Source: an uncultured Bacteroidales bacterium
Lineage (GTDB): Bacteria > Bacteroidota > Bacteroidia > Bacteroidales > Paludibacteraceae
Reading direction: 5' to 3'
Length of the DNA: 64,000 nucleotides
Assembly: GCA_902799705.1 (NCBI GenBank)
Contig: CADCBP010000007.1
Span: 171,935-235,934, forward strand
Each line of letters starts with the position of its first letter. Within the stretch, counting starts at the first letter, position 1. Of the stretch, positions 7,626-18,082 are shown piece after piece. Both the position numbers and the translations under genes were made by a program. The notes beneath the pieces were generated by a model, which was not told where the DNA came from, did not search any database, and saw nothing but the letters and a program-made list of their open reading frames with translations.

Positions 7626-8846
7626 ATGGAGAACAAGAACAACAACAGCAACAATTATTGCGTGATTATGGCGGGCGGCGTAGGAAGCCGTTTTTGGCCG
7701 TACAGTAGAGCAGATAAACCGAAGCAGTTTCTGGACTTCTTCGGCACGGGTCGCAGTTTGCTGCAGATGACCGTGGATCGTTTTCGTCCGATCGTTCCGA
7801 TCGAGAACGTGTTTATCGTGACAAACGTGGCATACAAGGACTTGATTTTGAAGCAGATTCCGGATTTGAGTGAGAAGCAGATATTGTGCGAGCCTGCGCG
7901 CCGGAATACGGCGCCTTGTATCGCGTACGCGACTGCTCATATACGCGCGCTATGCATCCAGCGAGCATACGGGTACACGGAAGAGTACCAGGGATTCACG
8001 AAAGACGGAAAAGTCAAAGGCGGTCCTTCCAAATCCTCCCTTCCGAACTATCAGGACATAGACTGGAGCAAACCGGAAATGCGGGCCAATATTGTGGTGG
8101 CGGCAAGTGACCACTTGATCTTGGAAGAAGAGAAATTCCGTCAGGTGATTCTGAAGGCCTTTGATTTTGTGAGCCAGCACAAAGCGATTGCGACGCTTGG
8201 CATGTCCCCCACCCGTCCGGAGACCGGATATGGCTATATTCAGCGCCAGCCGGAAGCTTTTGCCGACGGGATTTATCCGGTGAAGACGTTTACGGAGAAG
8301 CCAAATCTGGAGATGGCGAAAGTGTTCTTGCAGAGCGGTGATTTCCTTTGGAACAGCGGTATCTTCATTTGGAACCTGCAGACCATCAGTGAGGCATTCC
8401 GATATCTGTTGCCGGAAGTGGCAGACCGTTTCCGCGAAGGCGAGTTGCTGATGGGCACCGACAAAGAGGAGGAGTTCATCGAGCATATCTTCCCCAAATG
8501 CCCGAACATCTCCATCGACTACGGCATTATGGAGAAGGCGGACAATGTCTTCGTACTGCCGAGCAGTTTCGGTTGGAGTGACTTAGGCACCTGGGGCAGC
8601 CTGTACGAGTTGAGCGAAAAAGACGAGAACGGGAACGTGAGGTTACATTCGGACGCGCTGTTCTACGAGGCGAATGGAAATATCGTAACTCTGGAACCGG
8701 GCAAGCTGGCTGTAGTGCAAGGCGTAGACGACATGATCATCGCCGAACAGAAAGGGGTCTTGTTAGTTTGCAAGAAATGCGAGGAGCAGCGTATCAAGCA
8801 ATTTGTGGCCGACGCGCAAACAGAGTTTGAAGGCAAATACAATTAA
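7626..8846 (+). CDS. Mannose-1-phosphate guanylyltransferase family nucleotidyltransferase
   Basis: Transfers a nucleotide from NTP to a sugar-1-phosphate; for this family usually GTP and mannose-1-phosphate, giving GDP-mannose. The nucleotide-binding signature GGVGSRFWPYSRADKPKQF lies at residues 17-35. Further hallmarks are NTAPCIAYAT, VVAASDHLI, PETGYGYIQ, FTEKPNLEMA, FLWNSGIFIW and SFGWSDLGTWGSLYE. The length of 406 aa fits the single-domain (non-bifunctional) form. ATG 7626 is preferred because upstream codons only translate the 11-bp array. It heads a run of alpha-glucan genes. GDP-mannose would serve glycosylation, so the link to glycogen may be one of co-transcription rather than pathway. 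Confidence 0.88.
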   Translation: MENKNNNSNNYCVIMAGGVGSRFWPYSRADKPKQFLDFFGTGRSLLQMTVDRFRPIVPIENVFIVTNVAYKDLILKQIPDLSEKQILCEPARRNTAPCIAYATAHIRALCIQRAYGYTEEYQGFTKDGKVKGGPSKSSLPNYQDIDWSKPEMRANIVVAASDHLILEEEKFRQVILKAFDFVSQHKAIATLGMSPTRPETGYGYIQRQPEAFADGIYPVKTFTEKPNLEMAKVFLQSGDFLWNSGIFIWNLQTISEAFRYLLPEVADRFREGELLMGTDKEEEFIEHIFPKCPNISIDYGIMEKADNVFVLPSSFGWSDLGTWGSLYELSEKDENGNVRLHSDALFYEANGNIVTLEPGKLAVVQGVDDMIIAEQKGVLLVCKKCEEQRIKQFVADAQTEFEGKYN

Positions 8847-8869
8847 TCATACACATTAAATCTTACATC

Positions 8870-10858
8870 ATGAGTTATCTTAATTTTGACAAGACAGTAC
8901 TTGTTAATCTGGAGCGGTCGCTTCAGAAAGAGATGATTCGAACCAACCGTGCGGGCGTGTATAACTCGACCACTCTGGTCGATTGCAACACGCGCAAGTA
9001 TCATGGTCAACTGGTGATGCCGTTGCCTCATATCAGCGATGACAACTTCGTGTTGCTCAGTTCGCTGGATGAGACAGTGATCCAGCACGGTGCAGAGTTC
9101 AACCTGGGTCTGCACGAGTACGGCGAGAACCATTTCAGCCCGAACGGACACAAGTACATCCGCGAGTTTGACTGCGATGTCATCTCTCGCACGACCTACC
9201 GTGTAGGAGCGATGGTGCTTCAGAAGGAGCGCATGCTCGTCAGTTTCGAGCCGCGCGTGCTAATTCGCTACACGCTGTTAGAGAGCGGTAGTCCGACGAC
9301 GCTTCGTTTCCGTCCTTTCCTTGCGTTCCGCAGCGTGAATGAGTTGACGCATGAGAATCCGCTGGCCAACGCGGATATGAACGACTGCGAGAACGGTCGA
9401 TTCAACCGCATGTATCCGGGTTTCCCGAACCTGTACATGCAGTTCAGCAAGGCGGTTGAGTATCATCACGACCCTCAGTGGTACAAGGATATCGAGTATC
9501 GCAAGGAGCGCGAACGCGGATATGCTTACAAAGAGGATCTGCTGGTTCCCGGTTATTTCGAGTTGCCGATGAAGAAGGGCGAGAGTGTTATTTTCGCAGG
9601 CGGCGTGACGGAATGCAAGACCGCTCAACTGAAAGTTGTATGGAAGAAAGAGTTGGAGCGCCGCATCCGTCGCGAGGACATGTTCTCCACGCTGAAAAAC
9701 AGCGCGAGTCAGTTCTACAAGCGCGAAGGTGACAAGTGTTATCTTTTAGCCGGTTTCCCATGGTTCGGTCCCGATGCACGCTCCACTTTCTTCAGCGTCG
9801 CCAGCTGTACGCTTGACATCGACCGTCCGGAATATTGGGATGCGATCATCAACAAGACGGCCATCGAAGAGATACTGAACTTCATGAACGGCCGCATCCA
9901 TGACCTGAAGATGACGGGAATGGACGAGCCGGATGTGCTGTTGTGGTTCATTCGCGCATGCCAGAAATACGCGCATAAATATACGGTTCGTGAGGCAGCC
10001 GACCTGTACGGTCAACTCTGTCTGGATATCATCAACTGGTACCGCAAGCAGAACCATCCGCGCGCGAAGTTGCACCAGAACGGTTTGTTATGGGTGGACG
10101 GTACACAGCGTCCCGCAACGTGGATGAACGCCACGGAAAACGGATGGCCTATCACCCCGCGTACAGGTTATGTCGTTGAGATCAACGCACTTTGGTACAA
10201 CGCGATGCGCTTCACGGCCGAGATGCTGCGCGAGATGGGCAAAGAGACGAGCGCCGACCTGATGGAGTATCAGGCGGAGATCAGCAAAGACGCGTTTGTG
10301 AAGACGTTCTGGAACGGGTTGTATCTGAATGACTACGTGATTGACAATTACCAGAACCGCGAGGTACGTCCGAACATGATCTGGGCGGTCGGTCTGCCTT
10401 ACAGTCCGTTGGACCGCAAGCAGCAGAAGGCGGTAGTGGATATATGTACGAAAGAGTTGCTGACGCCGAAGGGTCTGCGCAGTCTGAGTCCGAAGAGCGG
10501 CAGTTACCGTCCGACCTGTTACGGCGGAGCGATAGAGCGCGACAGGAGTCTTCATAACGGTGTCGTATGGCCCTCGACCATCACAGCTTATTCGCGCGCA
10601 TACATGAATATCTACAAGTACAGCGGCGCCAGCTTCATGGAGCGGCTGCTGATCGGTTTTGAGGCAGAGATGGACGAACTGACTATCGGTACCCTGAACG
10701 AGTGCTATGACGGCAACCCGCCCTACAAAGGACACGGCGGCATGAGTAGTGCGCCGAGTGTAGCGGCGGTCATCAGTCTGATAGATACCTTGAAAAGATA
10801 TCAGAAGGAAGAAGTTGAAAGAAAGTCGAAAGTTGAAAGCGAGGAGGCAGAATTATGA
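8870..10858 (+). CDS. Glycogen debranching enzyme (amylo-alpha-1,6-glucosidase family)
   Basis: The N-terminal half (to ~residue 280) resembles the GDE N-terminal beta-domain (TNRAGVYNSTTLVDCNTRKYHG). The C-terminal half is an (alpha/alpha)6 glucosidase domain with ETGxx-like blocks such as DEPDVLLWFIRA, GLLWVDGTQRPATWM, PRTGYVVEINALWYNA and YGGAIERDRSLHNGVVWPS. It removes alpha-1,6 branches from glycogen and is probably cytoplasmic, as no signal peptide is seen. The C-terminal tail (EEVERKSKVESEEAEL) is repeat-encoded. The next gene starts inside its stop codon (ATGA overlap), so the debranching enzyme and glycosyltransferase are translationally coupled. Confidence 0.92.
   Translation: MSYLNFDKTVLVNLERSLQKEMIRTNRAGVYNSTTLVDCNTRKYHGQLVMPLPHISDDNFVLLSSLDETVIQHGAEFNLGLHEYGENHFSPNGHKYIREFDCDVISRTTYRVGAMVLQKERMLVSFEPRVLIRYTLLESGSPTTLRFRPFLAFRSVNELTHENPLANADMNDCENGRFNRMYPGFPNLYMQFSKAVEYHHDPQWYKDIEYRKERERGYAYKEDLLVPGYFELPMKKGESVIFAGGVTECKTAQLKVVWKKELERRIRREDMFSTLKNSASQFYKREGDKCYLLAGFPWFGPDARSTFFSVASCTLDIDRPEYWDAIINKTAIEEILNFMNGRIHDLKMTGMDEPDVLLWFIRACQKYAHKYTVREAADLYGQLCLDIINWYRKQNHPRAKLHQNGLLWVDGTQRPATWMNATENGWPITPRTGYVVEINALWYNAMRFTAEMLREMGKETSADLMEYQAEISKDAFVKTFWNGLYLNDYVIDNYQNREVRPNMIWAVGLPYSPLDRKQQKAVVDICTKELLTPKGLRSLSPKSGSYRPTCYGGAIERDRSLHNGVVWPSTITAYSRAYMNIYKYSGASFMERLLIGFEAEMDELTIGTLNECYDGNPPYKGHGGMSSAPSVAAVISLIDTLKRYQKEEVERKSKVESEEAEL
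10810..10840. repeat. GTTGAAAG-type repeat in the 3' end of the debranching gene
   Basis: GTTGAAAG, AAAGTCGAAA and GTTGAAAG units encode the non-conserved C-terminal tail of the debranching enzyme. Confidence 0.6.
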
Positions 10859-12117
10859 AAGCGTTAATGTTCGGTTGGGAGTTTCCCCCTCATATCTTAG
10901 GCGGTTTGGGTACCGCGAGTTACGGATTGACCCGCGGCATGGCAGAGCAGCCTGACATGGATATCACGTTCGTCATTCCGAAGCCATGGGGTGACGAGGA
11001 TCAATCGTTCCTCCGCATCATCGGCGCGAACAGCGTGCCTATCGTATGGAAGGACGTGAACTACGATTACGTCAAGTCGCGTATGGAAGGCAAGATGAGT
11101 CCGGAGGAGTATTATCACCTGCGTGACGGCATTCATTACGACTACCGCCGTATCGGCACGGACGACCTCGGTTGCGTCGGTTTCTCGGGCCGCTATCCTG
11201 ATAACCTGATCGAGGAGATCGGCAACTACGAAGCGGTAGCCAGTGTACTGGCGCACAGTCTGGATTTCGACATCATTCACAGTCACGACTGGCTGACCTA
11301 CCCGGCGGGTGTGTTTGCGAAACATATCAGCGGCAAGCCGCTGGTTATCCACGTCCATGCGACGGATTTCGACCGGAGCCGCGGCAACGTGAACCCAACG
11401 GTATATGCCATCGAGAAACGCGGTATGGACGAAGCCGATCATATCATATGCGTAAGTAACCTGACGCGCAACACGGTGATCGAGAAATACGGTCAGGACC
11501 CGCGCAAAGTGAGCACGGTACACAACGCGGTGGAGCCGCTGGCCCATCCGGAGGAGTTCAAGAAACCCGAGCGCAAAGACAAGCTGGTTACATTCCTCGG
11601 CCGTATCACGATGCAGAAAGGTCCGGAGTATTTCGTAGAGGCCGCAGCACGCGTGCTGAGCAAGACGGACGGCGTTCGTTTTGTGATGGCAGGCAGCGGA
11701 GACAAGATGACGGAGATGATCGATCTGGTTGCCAAACGCGGCATAGCGGACAAGTTCCACTTCCCCGGTTTCATGCGCGGCAAGCAGGTTCAGGAGATGC
11801 TCGCGATGAGCGACGTCTATATCATGCCGTCCGTGAGCGAGCCGTTCGGTATCAGTCCGCTGGAGGCGATGCAGGTAGGTTGTCCGTCGATCATCAGTCA
11901 TCAGTCGGGTTGCGCAGAGATCCTGCAGCACGCCATCAAGACCGACTACTGGGATATCGATGCGATGGCCGATGCCATCTACGCGATTGTCAAGTATCCG
12001 GCGCTGTACAAGAGTCTGCATGAACTCGGCATGGCGGAAGTCAACAACATCAAGTGGTCGGACGCCGGACTGAAAGTGCGCGCAATTTACGACGGTGTGA
12101 TAAATCACACGTTGTAA
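10855..12117 (+). CDS. Glycogen-synthase-like glycosyltransferase (GT4/GT5 fold)
   Basis: GT-B fold retaining glycosyltransferase of 420 aa. The N-terminal domain begins MKALMFGWEFPPHILGGLGT, the glycogen-synthase-like loop. IIHSHDWLTYPAG, VCVSNLTR-type (HIICVSNLTRNTV), VTFLGRITMQKGPEYF and the C-terminal donor site SEPFGISPLEAMQVG (the E-x7-E pattern near residue 329) are present. Position directly after the debranching enzyme and before GH57 supports a role in alpha-glucan synthesis from a nucleotide sugar. The donor (ADP- or UDP-glucose) cannot be told. It is cytoplasmic. Confidence 0.85.
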   Translation: MKALMFGWEFPPHILGGLGTASYGLTRGMAEQPDMDITFVIPKPWGDEDQSFLRIIGANSVPIVWKDVNYDYVKSRMEGKMSPEEYYHLRDGIHYDYRRIGTDDLGCVGFSGRYPDNLIEEIGNYEAVASVLAHSLDFDIIHSHDWLTYPAGVFAKHISGKPLVIHVHATDFDRSRGNVNPTVYAIEKRGMDEADHIICVSNLTRNTVIEKYGQDPRKVSTVHNAVEPLAHPEEFKKPERKDKLVTFLGRITMQKGPEYFVEAAARVLSKTDGVRFVMAGSGDKMTEMIDLVAKRGIADKFHFPGFMRGKQVQEMLAMSDVYIMPSVSEPFGISPLEAMQVGCPSIISHQSGCAEILQHAIKTDYWDIDAMADAIYAIVKYPALYKSLHELGMAEVNNIKWSDAGLKVRAIYDGVINHTL

Positions 12118-12147
12118 AGTTGAAAGTTGAAAGTTTAAAGTTTAAAG
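12117..12147. repeat. Intergenic GTTGAAAGT / GTTTAAAG repeat
   Basis: Four 7-8 bp units (GTTGAAA, GTTGAAA, GTTTAAA, GTTTAAA) directly follow the glycosyltransferase stop and run to within 20 bp of the GH57 start. Confidence 0.8.
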
Positions 12148-12163
12148 AAATTCTTTAATAATT

Positions 12164-13429
12164 ATGAAAAATATATGTTTTTGCTTCCAGATGCATGTTC
12201 CCTACCGTCTGAAGCGTTATCGTTTCTTTGAGATTGGTCATGATCACTATTACTACGATGACATGGCTACCGAAGAGCATGTCAACTGGTTGGTTCAAAC
12301 GTCCTATCTGCCGTTGTGCACGACGATCAAGGACATGATCAACCTGAGTAAGGGCAAGTTCCATTGCGCGCTGAGCGTAAGCGGCACAATGATAGAGATG
12401 TTCGAGCAGTTCAATCCTGAGATGATCGATATTCTCAAGGAGTTGGCAGCCACCAAATGCGTGGAGTTCCTCGCTACGCCGTATGCCTATTCTCTGGCCT
12501 CGGAGTATAACGAGGCGGAGTTCAAGAAACAGCTGAAGTTCCAAGGCAGTCTGCTGGAGAACATCCTCGGTGTGAAGGCCCAGACGGTATGGAATACGGA
12601 GTTACTGTACACGGACGAGACAGCTTATCAGTTGAGCAAGATGGGTTACAAGATTATTCTGACGGAGGGCGCCAAGCACGTGATCAGTTGGAAGAGTCCG
12701 AACCATATCTATCAGTCTGCCGGTGCTCCGAAGATGAAAGTGTTGCTGCGCAATGCGAACCTCAGCGACGAGTTGAGTTTCCACTTCTCCGATCCGAGCT
12801 GGCCTAATTTCCCGATTGATGCAGAGAAATATGCGGACCAGTTGAAGTCGCTGCCGGAAGGCGATGACCTGATTAACATCTGGGTAGGCGCCGAGACGTT
12901 CGGTATCCGCCAGAACGCCGGTTCAGGTATCTTCGACTTCCTGAAAGCATTGCCGTATTTTGCGCTGGAGCGCGAGATGGGTTTTGTTACGCCGTCCGAG
13001 GCTGCCAAGAAATTAACGGCTAACGACGTGCTGTCAAGTCCGTACCCGTTGACATGGAGCGGCGAGGCGAAGGACCTGAGTATCTACGCAGGCAACGACT
13101 TGCAGCAAGAGGCTATCCACAAGTTATACGCCGTGGCAGAGCGTGTTCACCTGTGCCAGGACAAGAATCTGAAAACGAACTGGTTGCGTCTGCAGGATGT
13201 GAACTACCTGCATAACATGAACCATATCGACCAGGGCGAGACGCAGTACGAGTCGGCATACGATGCGTTCATCAACTACATGAATATCCTGTCCGACTTC
13301 CTGCAGAGCGTTGAGGAGCAATACCCGACGACGATTGAGAACGAGGAGTTGAATGAGTTGTTGAAGACCATCCGCAACCAGGAAGAGGAGATTCAACTTC
13401 TTCAGGCAAAGCTCAAGAAGAAAAGCTGA
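12164..13429 (+). CDS. Glycoside hydrolase family 57 alpha-amylase/glucanotransferase-like protein
   Basis: A 421-aa cytoplasmic protein with the GH57 fold markers: CFQMHVPYRLKRYRFFEIG at the N-terminus (conserved region 1, with His), CALSVSGTMIEMFEQF, and VWNTELLYTDE at residues ~141-151, where GH57 enzymes carry their catalytic Glu region. It acts on alpha-1,4 glucans; hydrolase versus transferase cannot be decided. The C-terminus is a coiled-coil-like tail (NQEEEIQLLQAKLKKKS). It is part of the glycogen operon. Confidence 0.85.
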   Translation: MKNICFCFQMHVPYRLKRYRFFEIGHDHYYYDDMATEEHVNWLVQTSYLPLCTTIKDMINLSKGKFHCALSVSGTMIEMFEQFNPEMIDILKELAATKCVEFLATPYAYSLASEYNEAEFKKQLKFQGSLLENILGVKAQTVWNTELLYTDETAYQLSKMGYKIILTEGAKHVISWKSPNHIYQSAGAPKMKVLLRNANLSDELSFHFSDPSWPNFPIDAEKYADQLKSLPEGDDLINIWVGAETFGIRQNAGSGIFDFLKALPYFALEREMGFVTPSEAAKKLTANDVLSSPYPLTWSGEAKDLSIYAGNDLQQEAIHKLYAVAERVHLCQDKNLKTNWLRLQDVNYLHNMNHIDQGETQYESAYDAFINYMNILSDFLQSVEEQYPTTIENEELNELLKTIRNQEEEIQLLQAKLKKKS

Positions 13430-13452
13430 GAGTTTAGTGTTTAGTGTTTAGA
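13430..13452. repeat. Intergenic AGTGTTT repeat
   Basis: Three 7-bp AGTTTAG/TGTTTAG units separate GH57 from the porin-like gene; the in-frame TAG they contain blocks any upstream start for the latter. Confidence 0.75.
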
Positions 13453-13460
13453 GAACAGAT

Positions 13461-15404
13461 TTGCGATTAAAGCGGAGTTTTATAGTATTAGTGCTGTTGG
13501 CAGCGACCCTTGTGGCCGCTGCCAAGCCGCCGCGTATCAAGACGGTAGTGCGCACATGGCAGATGCCGTCCTACAGCGCGGTAGCCGATACTATTCCTTT
13601 CCGCGACACTACGATGCTCAACTATCACGACATCGACATCCAGCAACGGTATTCGTTGAGCAGTGCATTCAACGGCAATATCCTGGTGTCTCCTATCGAG
13701 TCGCGCGTAGTGCAGCACCGTCTGACGACGATAGACGATCCGTTTGCCGTCAGTCTGACGCCGTACGTGGTAACGCCGCAGCAGCAACGTTTCTTTAACA
13801 CGACGACCCCCTACTCGTCCATCGCCTACAAGAAAGGTTTTGTTACAGGGCACGAAGAGAACGACCTCAGTTTTCTTTTCACCGGTAACTTAGGTCGCGA
13901 GACGAATCTGGGTGTAGAGATGGAGTATCTGAATTCGGTAGGTCACTACGCCAACACGGCCGGCAAACTGTTCCGCGGCAGTGTATGGGGCAGTTACACC
14001 GGCGCGCATTACAGCATGCATGGCGCGTTCGGATGGAGCTCGCTCAGTTCGTTCGACAACGGCGGGTTGGTGAATGTAGAAGATCTGCGAAGCAGCCTGC
14101 GTCCCGGGGATATCCCTGTCCAGTTGAACGCCATGACCGGCTACCGATATTTGAGCGGTTACCTGCATAACCAGTACGCGATCACCAAAGAGCGCGAGTA
14201 CCACGACTCGATCGAGGTGGTAGAAGACGGTCAGCGCGTTAAGCGCGACACGGTGAAGGTGGAGTACATCCCTCTGATCACGTTCAGTCATATCTTCGAG
14301 ACGAACAACTCGAACAGGCGCTATATAGAGCAGGTCTCGGACCAGGGATTCTATGATCATATCTACTACGACTCGCTGGCGACAGATGACCACACGGACG
14401 TACTGACAATCCGCAACACTCTGGCTGTGACATTCTGCGAGGCATACAACAGGAAGTTGAAGTTCGGCGCAACGGTTTTTGCAATGAACGAGTTCCAGCG
14501 GCATCTCTTTGACAGCGTGCCGTACGACAGCATCTTCGACTACCGCTGGACCAACAACACGTATGTCGGCGGAGCTATCCATAAGCATCGCGGCGCGAAC
14601 GTACATTATACCGTAGAGGGTCAAGTATGCGTGGTGGGCTACAAGATCGGCGAGTTTGACGTCCACGGCAAGTTGGAGACGGCGTTCCGCGTAGGGGACA
14701 CGACCTTGCTGGTAAGTGCGCGAGCTTATGCGAAGAGCGTCACGCCGAGTCCGTACCTGCAGCGTTTCCGCTCGAACCACCTGATATGGGACAACGCGTT
14801 CGGGTTCACATACCGTTTCCTCGGCGGCGCATCGGTTGCCTATCCCTATAAATGGGTGAAGCCGCGGATTGATTTCAGTTTTGAGAACCAGACGAACCCC
14901 ATCTATGTCTCCGCATTGGACTGGAAGCCTCGTCAGTTCCGCGGCAACGTACAGATCATCACGGGCGATATAGGGCTGGACATCACCACGCCGTGGGTGA
15001 ATTTAGAGAATCGCCTGGTGGTTCAACATTCGACCAATGACAGCGTGATGCCGGTTCCGCTGCTCATTTTACAACACCGGCTATACTATCACGGCACATG
15101 GTGGAGAGCGTTGGACGCGCAGATGGGTGTGGACGTACGTTATTTCACGCGCTACCATGCGCCGATACTGTGTCCCGAGACGGGTATGTTCGGTACACAA
15201 AGCGACATTAACGTCGGTAACTATCCATGGATGAGTGCATACGCGAGTTTTTATGTGAGGTCGATCCGCTTGCGGTTCTTCTTCCATTACCAGCATTTGA
15301 ACCATCTGTTTATGAAGAATAACATTGACTACCTGGCCATGCCCGGTTATCCGACCAACCGCGACACATTCCGCGCCGGTCTTGCATGGCATTTCTATAA
15401 TTAA
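13461..15404 (+). CDS. Putative outer-membrane porin (Bacteroidetes porin family)
   Basis: The start is a TTG at 13461: the frame is closed by TAG only 12 bp upstream and no ATG lies between. The resulting N-terminus MRLKRSFIVLVLLAATLVAA is a good signal peptide. The remaining ~620 residues are rich in alternating aromatic/polar beta-strand patterns (such as GVEMEYLNSVGHYANTAG and RLRFFFHYQHLNH) and end in an aromatic-rich strand with terminal WHFYN, typical of a beta-barrel. It resembles the Bacteroidetes 'putative porin' family. Location at the end of the glycogen genes may be coincidental. No substrate can be inferred. Confidence 0.7.
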   Translation: MRLKRSFIVLVLLAATLVAAAKPPRIKTVVRTWQMPSYSAVADTIPFRDTTMLNYHDIDIQQRYSLSSAFNGNILVSPIESRVVQHRLTTIDDPFAVSLTPYVVTPQQQRFFNTTTPYSSIAYKKGFVTGHEENDLSFLFTGNLGRETNLGVEMEYLNSVGHYANTAGKLFRGSVWGSYTGAHYSMHGAFGWSSLSSFDNGGLVNVEDLRSSLRPGDIPVQLNAMTGYRYLSGYLHNQYAITKEREYHDSIEVVEDGQRVKRDTVKVEYIPLITFSHIFETNNSNRRYIEQVSDQGFYDHIYYDSLATDDHTDVLTIRNTLAVTFCEAYNRKLKFGATVFAMNEFQRHLFDSVPYDSIFDYRWTNNTYVGGAIHKHRGANVHYTVEGQVCVVGYKIGEFDVHGKLETAFRVGDTTLLVSARAYAKSVTPSPYLQRFRSNHLIWDNAFGFTYRFLGGASVAYPYKWVKPRIDFSFENQTNPIYVSALDWKPRQFRGNVQIITGDIGLDITTPWVNLENRLVVQHSTNDSVMPVPLLILQHRLYYHGTWWRALDAQMGVDVRYFTRYHAPILCPETGMFGTQSDINVGNYPWMSAYASFYVRSIRLRFFFHYQHLNHLFMKNNIDYLAMPGYPTNRDTFRAGLAWHFYN

Positions 15405-15444
15405 AGTTGAAAGTTTATAGTTGAAAGTTTACAGTTTAAAGTAT
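15404..15444. repeat. Intergenic AGTTGAAAGTTTA repeat
   Basis: Units AAGTTGAAAG, TTTATAGTTGAAAG and TTTACAGTTTAAAG (7-bp sub-period) fill the gap before the Clp gene. Confidence 0.75.
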
Positions 15445-15449
15445 AGAGA

Positions 15450-17735
15450 ATGCAAGTTACACAGCATTTAAATCAGATTCTCGTTTATGCGCATGATGAG
15501 GCGGAGCGTCTCTGGAGTGCTCATGTAGAGCCGGAACATTTGTTACTGGCCATCATGCGTCTGGGTGAGGGTTCGGCATACGAGTTATTGCTTCGCGCGT
15601 CCTTCCGTCCGGAGGAAGCGAAGATGCAACTCGAGGCGTTTATCCGCGGTAATCAGGGTACCGGCGAAGCGATAGAGCGCAGTTCTCAAACCAACCGTAT
15701 CCTTCGCATCGCAGAGGCTATCAGCCGCGAGTACAAGTCCGAGCAGATAGGTTCGGTCCATCTGCTGTTAGCCATTCTGCGCGAACAAATTAACCGCGCA
15801 GCGGTATATTTGGAGGAGACCTGGGGTATCAGTTATATGCAGTTAGTTGATCTGTATGGTCAGCCTCATTACAACGCAGAGACTCCAACGGCGGGTAACA
15901 ACCAGATGGGCGGTTTGAACGAAGGTCCATGGGAGCCGGACCAGCCGAAACAGTCCAAGAACAAGAAGAGCGCCACGACGGCGCTGGACAAGTACGGCCG
16001 CGACCTGACCAAGCAGGCAGAGGAGGGGAAGTTAGACCCTGTCGTAGGCCGCGAGGTGGAGATTGAGCGCGTAGTGCAGATCCTGAGCCGGCGCAAGAAG
16101 AACAACCCGATACTTATCGGCGAGCCCGGAGTCGGCAAGTCAGCTATCGTGGAAGGTCTGGCTTTGCGTATCATTCATGACAAGACCGGCGCACTCACCG
16201 GTCGCCGCATCGTGTCACTGGACATCGCCTCGATGGTAGCCGGAACGACATACCGCGGCCAGTTCGAAGAGCGTATGAAGCAGATCATCAACGAGTTGCT
16301 GGCACATCCCGAGATCATTCTCTTTATCGATGAGATTCATACGATCATCGGTGCGGGCAATGCTTCGGGTTCGCTGGATGCGGCGAATATCCTCAAGCCG
16401 GCTCTCGCGCGCGGCGAGATACAGTGTATCGGTGCGACAACGACAGCGGAGTACGCCAAGTCAATCGAGAAAGACGGTGCGTTGGAGCGCCGCTTCCAGA
16501 AGGTACAGGTTCGTCCTACGACGGGCGACGAGACGCTTGATATCTTACGGAGACTGAGTGACCATTATGCGCATTACCACAACGTGATTTATACGACGGA
16601 GGTGCTCAAAGCCTGCGTGAGTCTGAGCGAGCGGTATATCACCGACCGCGCGTTCCCGGACAAAGCCATCGATGTGATGGACGAGGTGGGAGCCCTCAGC
16701 CATGCGCGCCAACAGGCGACAGGAGAGACGGCGCAGCCGGCTTACACCGTAACCACAGAAGATGTCGCAGGTGTGATCAGTATGATCTCCGGCGTACCCG
16801 TTCAGCGCGTAGCGCGCGCCGAGAACGAACGGTTGCTGACGATGGCTGAGACCTTGAAACACAAGATCATCGGTCAGGACAAAGCGGTGGAGACTGTCGT
16901 GAAGGCTATCCAGCGCAGCCGTCTGGGTCTGCGCGATCCGAAACGTCCGATAGGCACGTTCTTCTTCCTCGGTCAGACGGGTGTCGGTAAGACGTATCTG
17001 GCCCAATGTCTGGCGGAGGAGATGTTCGGCAGTAAAGAGGCGATGATCCGTTTCGACATGTCCGAATATATGGAGAAGCACACGGTGAGTCTGCTAGTAG
17101 GTGCGCCTCCGGGATATGTAGCTCATGAAGACGGCGGCAAGTTAACCGAGGCGGTGAGAAGAAAACCCTACTCGATCGTGCTCTTCGACGAGATAGAGAA
17201 AGCGCACCCGGATATCTTCAATATCCTTTTGCAGGTCTTGGACGAAGGCCGTTTGACCGACCGTCAGGGACATATTGTCGATTTCCGCAACACGATTATC
17301 GTGCTGACGAGCAATATCGGCACGCGTCAGTTGCAGGAGTTCGGCGGAGGTGTCGGATTCAATGCCGGTGAGATGAATACGAAAGAGAGTCAGAAGATGT
17401 TACTCAAGGCGCTGCAGAAACAGTTCCCGCCGGAGTTCGTGAACCGCATCGACAACGTAGTGACGTTTGAGCCGCTGAGCCGTGAGACGATCGGCCAGAT
17501 CGTACGTATCGAGATCAGCCTGCTGCAACAACGTCTCAAGACGACGGGTCACCAGTTGAGCGTGAAGCCGGAGGTGATCGGTCAATTGGTCGATAAGAGT
17601 TATGACACGAAGAACGGTGCCCGTCCTGTGAAGCGGGCTGTACAGACGTACCTGGAAGATCCGCTGACGGAGATTCTGCTTCGCAGACCCAATCAAAAAC
17701 GAATAACCATCAAACAAATACAACAAAGCGTATGA
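15450..17735 (+). CDS. Clp family AAA+ ATPase (ClpC/ClpA-like), short form
   Basis: The Clp_N repeat domain (residues ~1-145) is followed by a Ser/Lys linker, D1 AAA with Walker A GEPGVGKS (from residue 224) and [10 protein letters not shown], and D2 AAA with Walker A GQTGVGKT (~508) and [17 protein letters not shown]-terminal ClpB_D2 small domain ends the protein. It lacks the long coiled-coil middle domain of ClpB. D2 carries VGF in GGGVGFNAG, matching the ClpP-docking loop type of ClpC, so it probably unfolds substrates for ClpP. At 761 aa it is shorter than the ~840 aa I expect for Bacteroidetes ClpC. It overlaps trxA by 4 bp (ATGA). Confidence 0.88.
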   Translation: MQVTQHLNQILVYAHDEAERLWSAHVEPEHLLLAIMRLGEGSAYELLLRASFRPEEAKMQLEAFIRGNQGTGEAIERSSQTNRILRIAEAISREYKSEQIGSVHLLLAILREQINRAAVYLEETWGISYMQLVDLYGQPHYNAETPTAGNNQMGGLNEGPWEPDQPKQSKNKKSATTALDKYGRDLTKQAEEGKLDPVVGREVEIERVVQILSRRKKNNPILIGEPGVGKSAIVEGLALRIIHDKTGALTGRRIVSLDIASMVAGTTYRGQFEERMKQIINELLAHPEIILFIDEIHTIIGAGNASGSLDAANILKPALARGEIQCIGATTTAEYAKSIEKDGALERRFQKVQVRPTTGDETLDILRRLSDHYAHYHNVIYTTEVLKACVSLSERYITDRAFPDKAIDVMDEVGALSHARQQATGETAQPAYTVTTEDVAGVISMISGVPVQRVARAENERLLTMAETLKHKIIGQDKAVETVVKAIQRSRLGLRDPKRPIGTFFFLGQTGVGKTYLAQCLAEEMFGSKEAMIRFDMSEYMEKHTVSLLVGAPPGYVAHEDGGKLTEAVRRKPYSIVLFDEIEKAHPDIFNILLQVLDEGRLTDRQGHIVDFRNTIIVLTSNIGTRQLQEFGGGVGFNAGEMNTKESQKMLLKALQKQFPPEFVNRIDNVVTFEPLSRETIGQIVRIEISLLQQRLKTTGHQLSVKPEVIGQLVDKSYDTKNGARPVKRAVQTYLEDPLTEILLRRPNQKRITIKQIQQSV

Positions 17736-18046
17736 CAGTAGAAATTACAGACGCTAACATCAAGGATGTGATTGCGTCAGGCAAACCCGTAGTAGTAGAT
17801 TTCTGGGCGGGTTGGTGTGGTCCGTGTAAGATGATGCTTCCTATTTTGGAGGAACTCTCGAATGAATACGACGGCCGCATTGTAGTAGGCAAACTGAACG
17901 TGGATGACAACCCCGACACGTGCGAAGAGTACGGCATCATGAATATCCCGACGATGCTTTTCTTCCAGAACGGCGAGTTGGTCAATCGTCACGTTGGAGC
18001 ATGCCGCAAGCAGGATTTAGCCCAACTTTTTGACAGTTTACTGTAA
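17732..18046 (+). CDS. trxA: Thioredoxin
   Basis: A 104-aa cytoplasmic thioredoxin with the redox motif WCGPC at residues 28-32 inside VVVDFWAGWCGPCKMM, the cis-Pro loop GIMNIPTMLFF and the usual fold length. It reduces disulfides in cytosolic proteins. Its start codon overlaps the Clp ATPase stop (ATGA), implying coupled translation with a proteostasis partner. Confidence 0.95.
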   Translation: MTVEITDANIKDVIASGKPVVVDFWAGWCGPCKMMLPILEELSNEYDGRIVVGKLNVDDNPDTCEEYGIMNIPTMLFFQNGELVNRHVGACRKQDLAQLFDSLL

Positions 18047-18082
18047 AAAATGCAGACAAAAAGCGACAAAAGTACGAAAATA

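Noticed and set aside
10897-12108. Minus-strand open frame of 403 codons
   Set aside because: Shadow of the glycosyltransferase gene on the plus strand.
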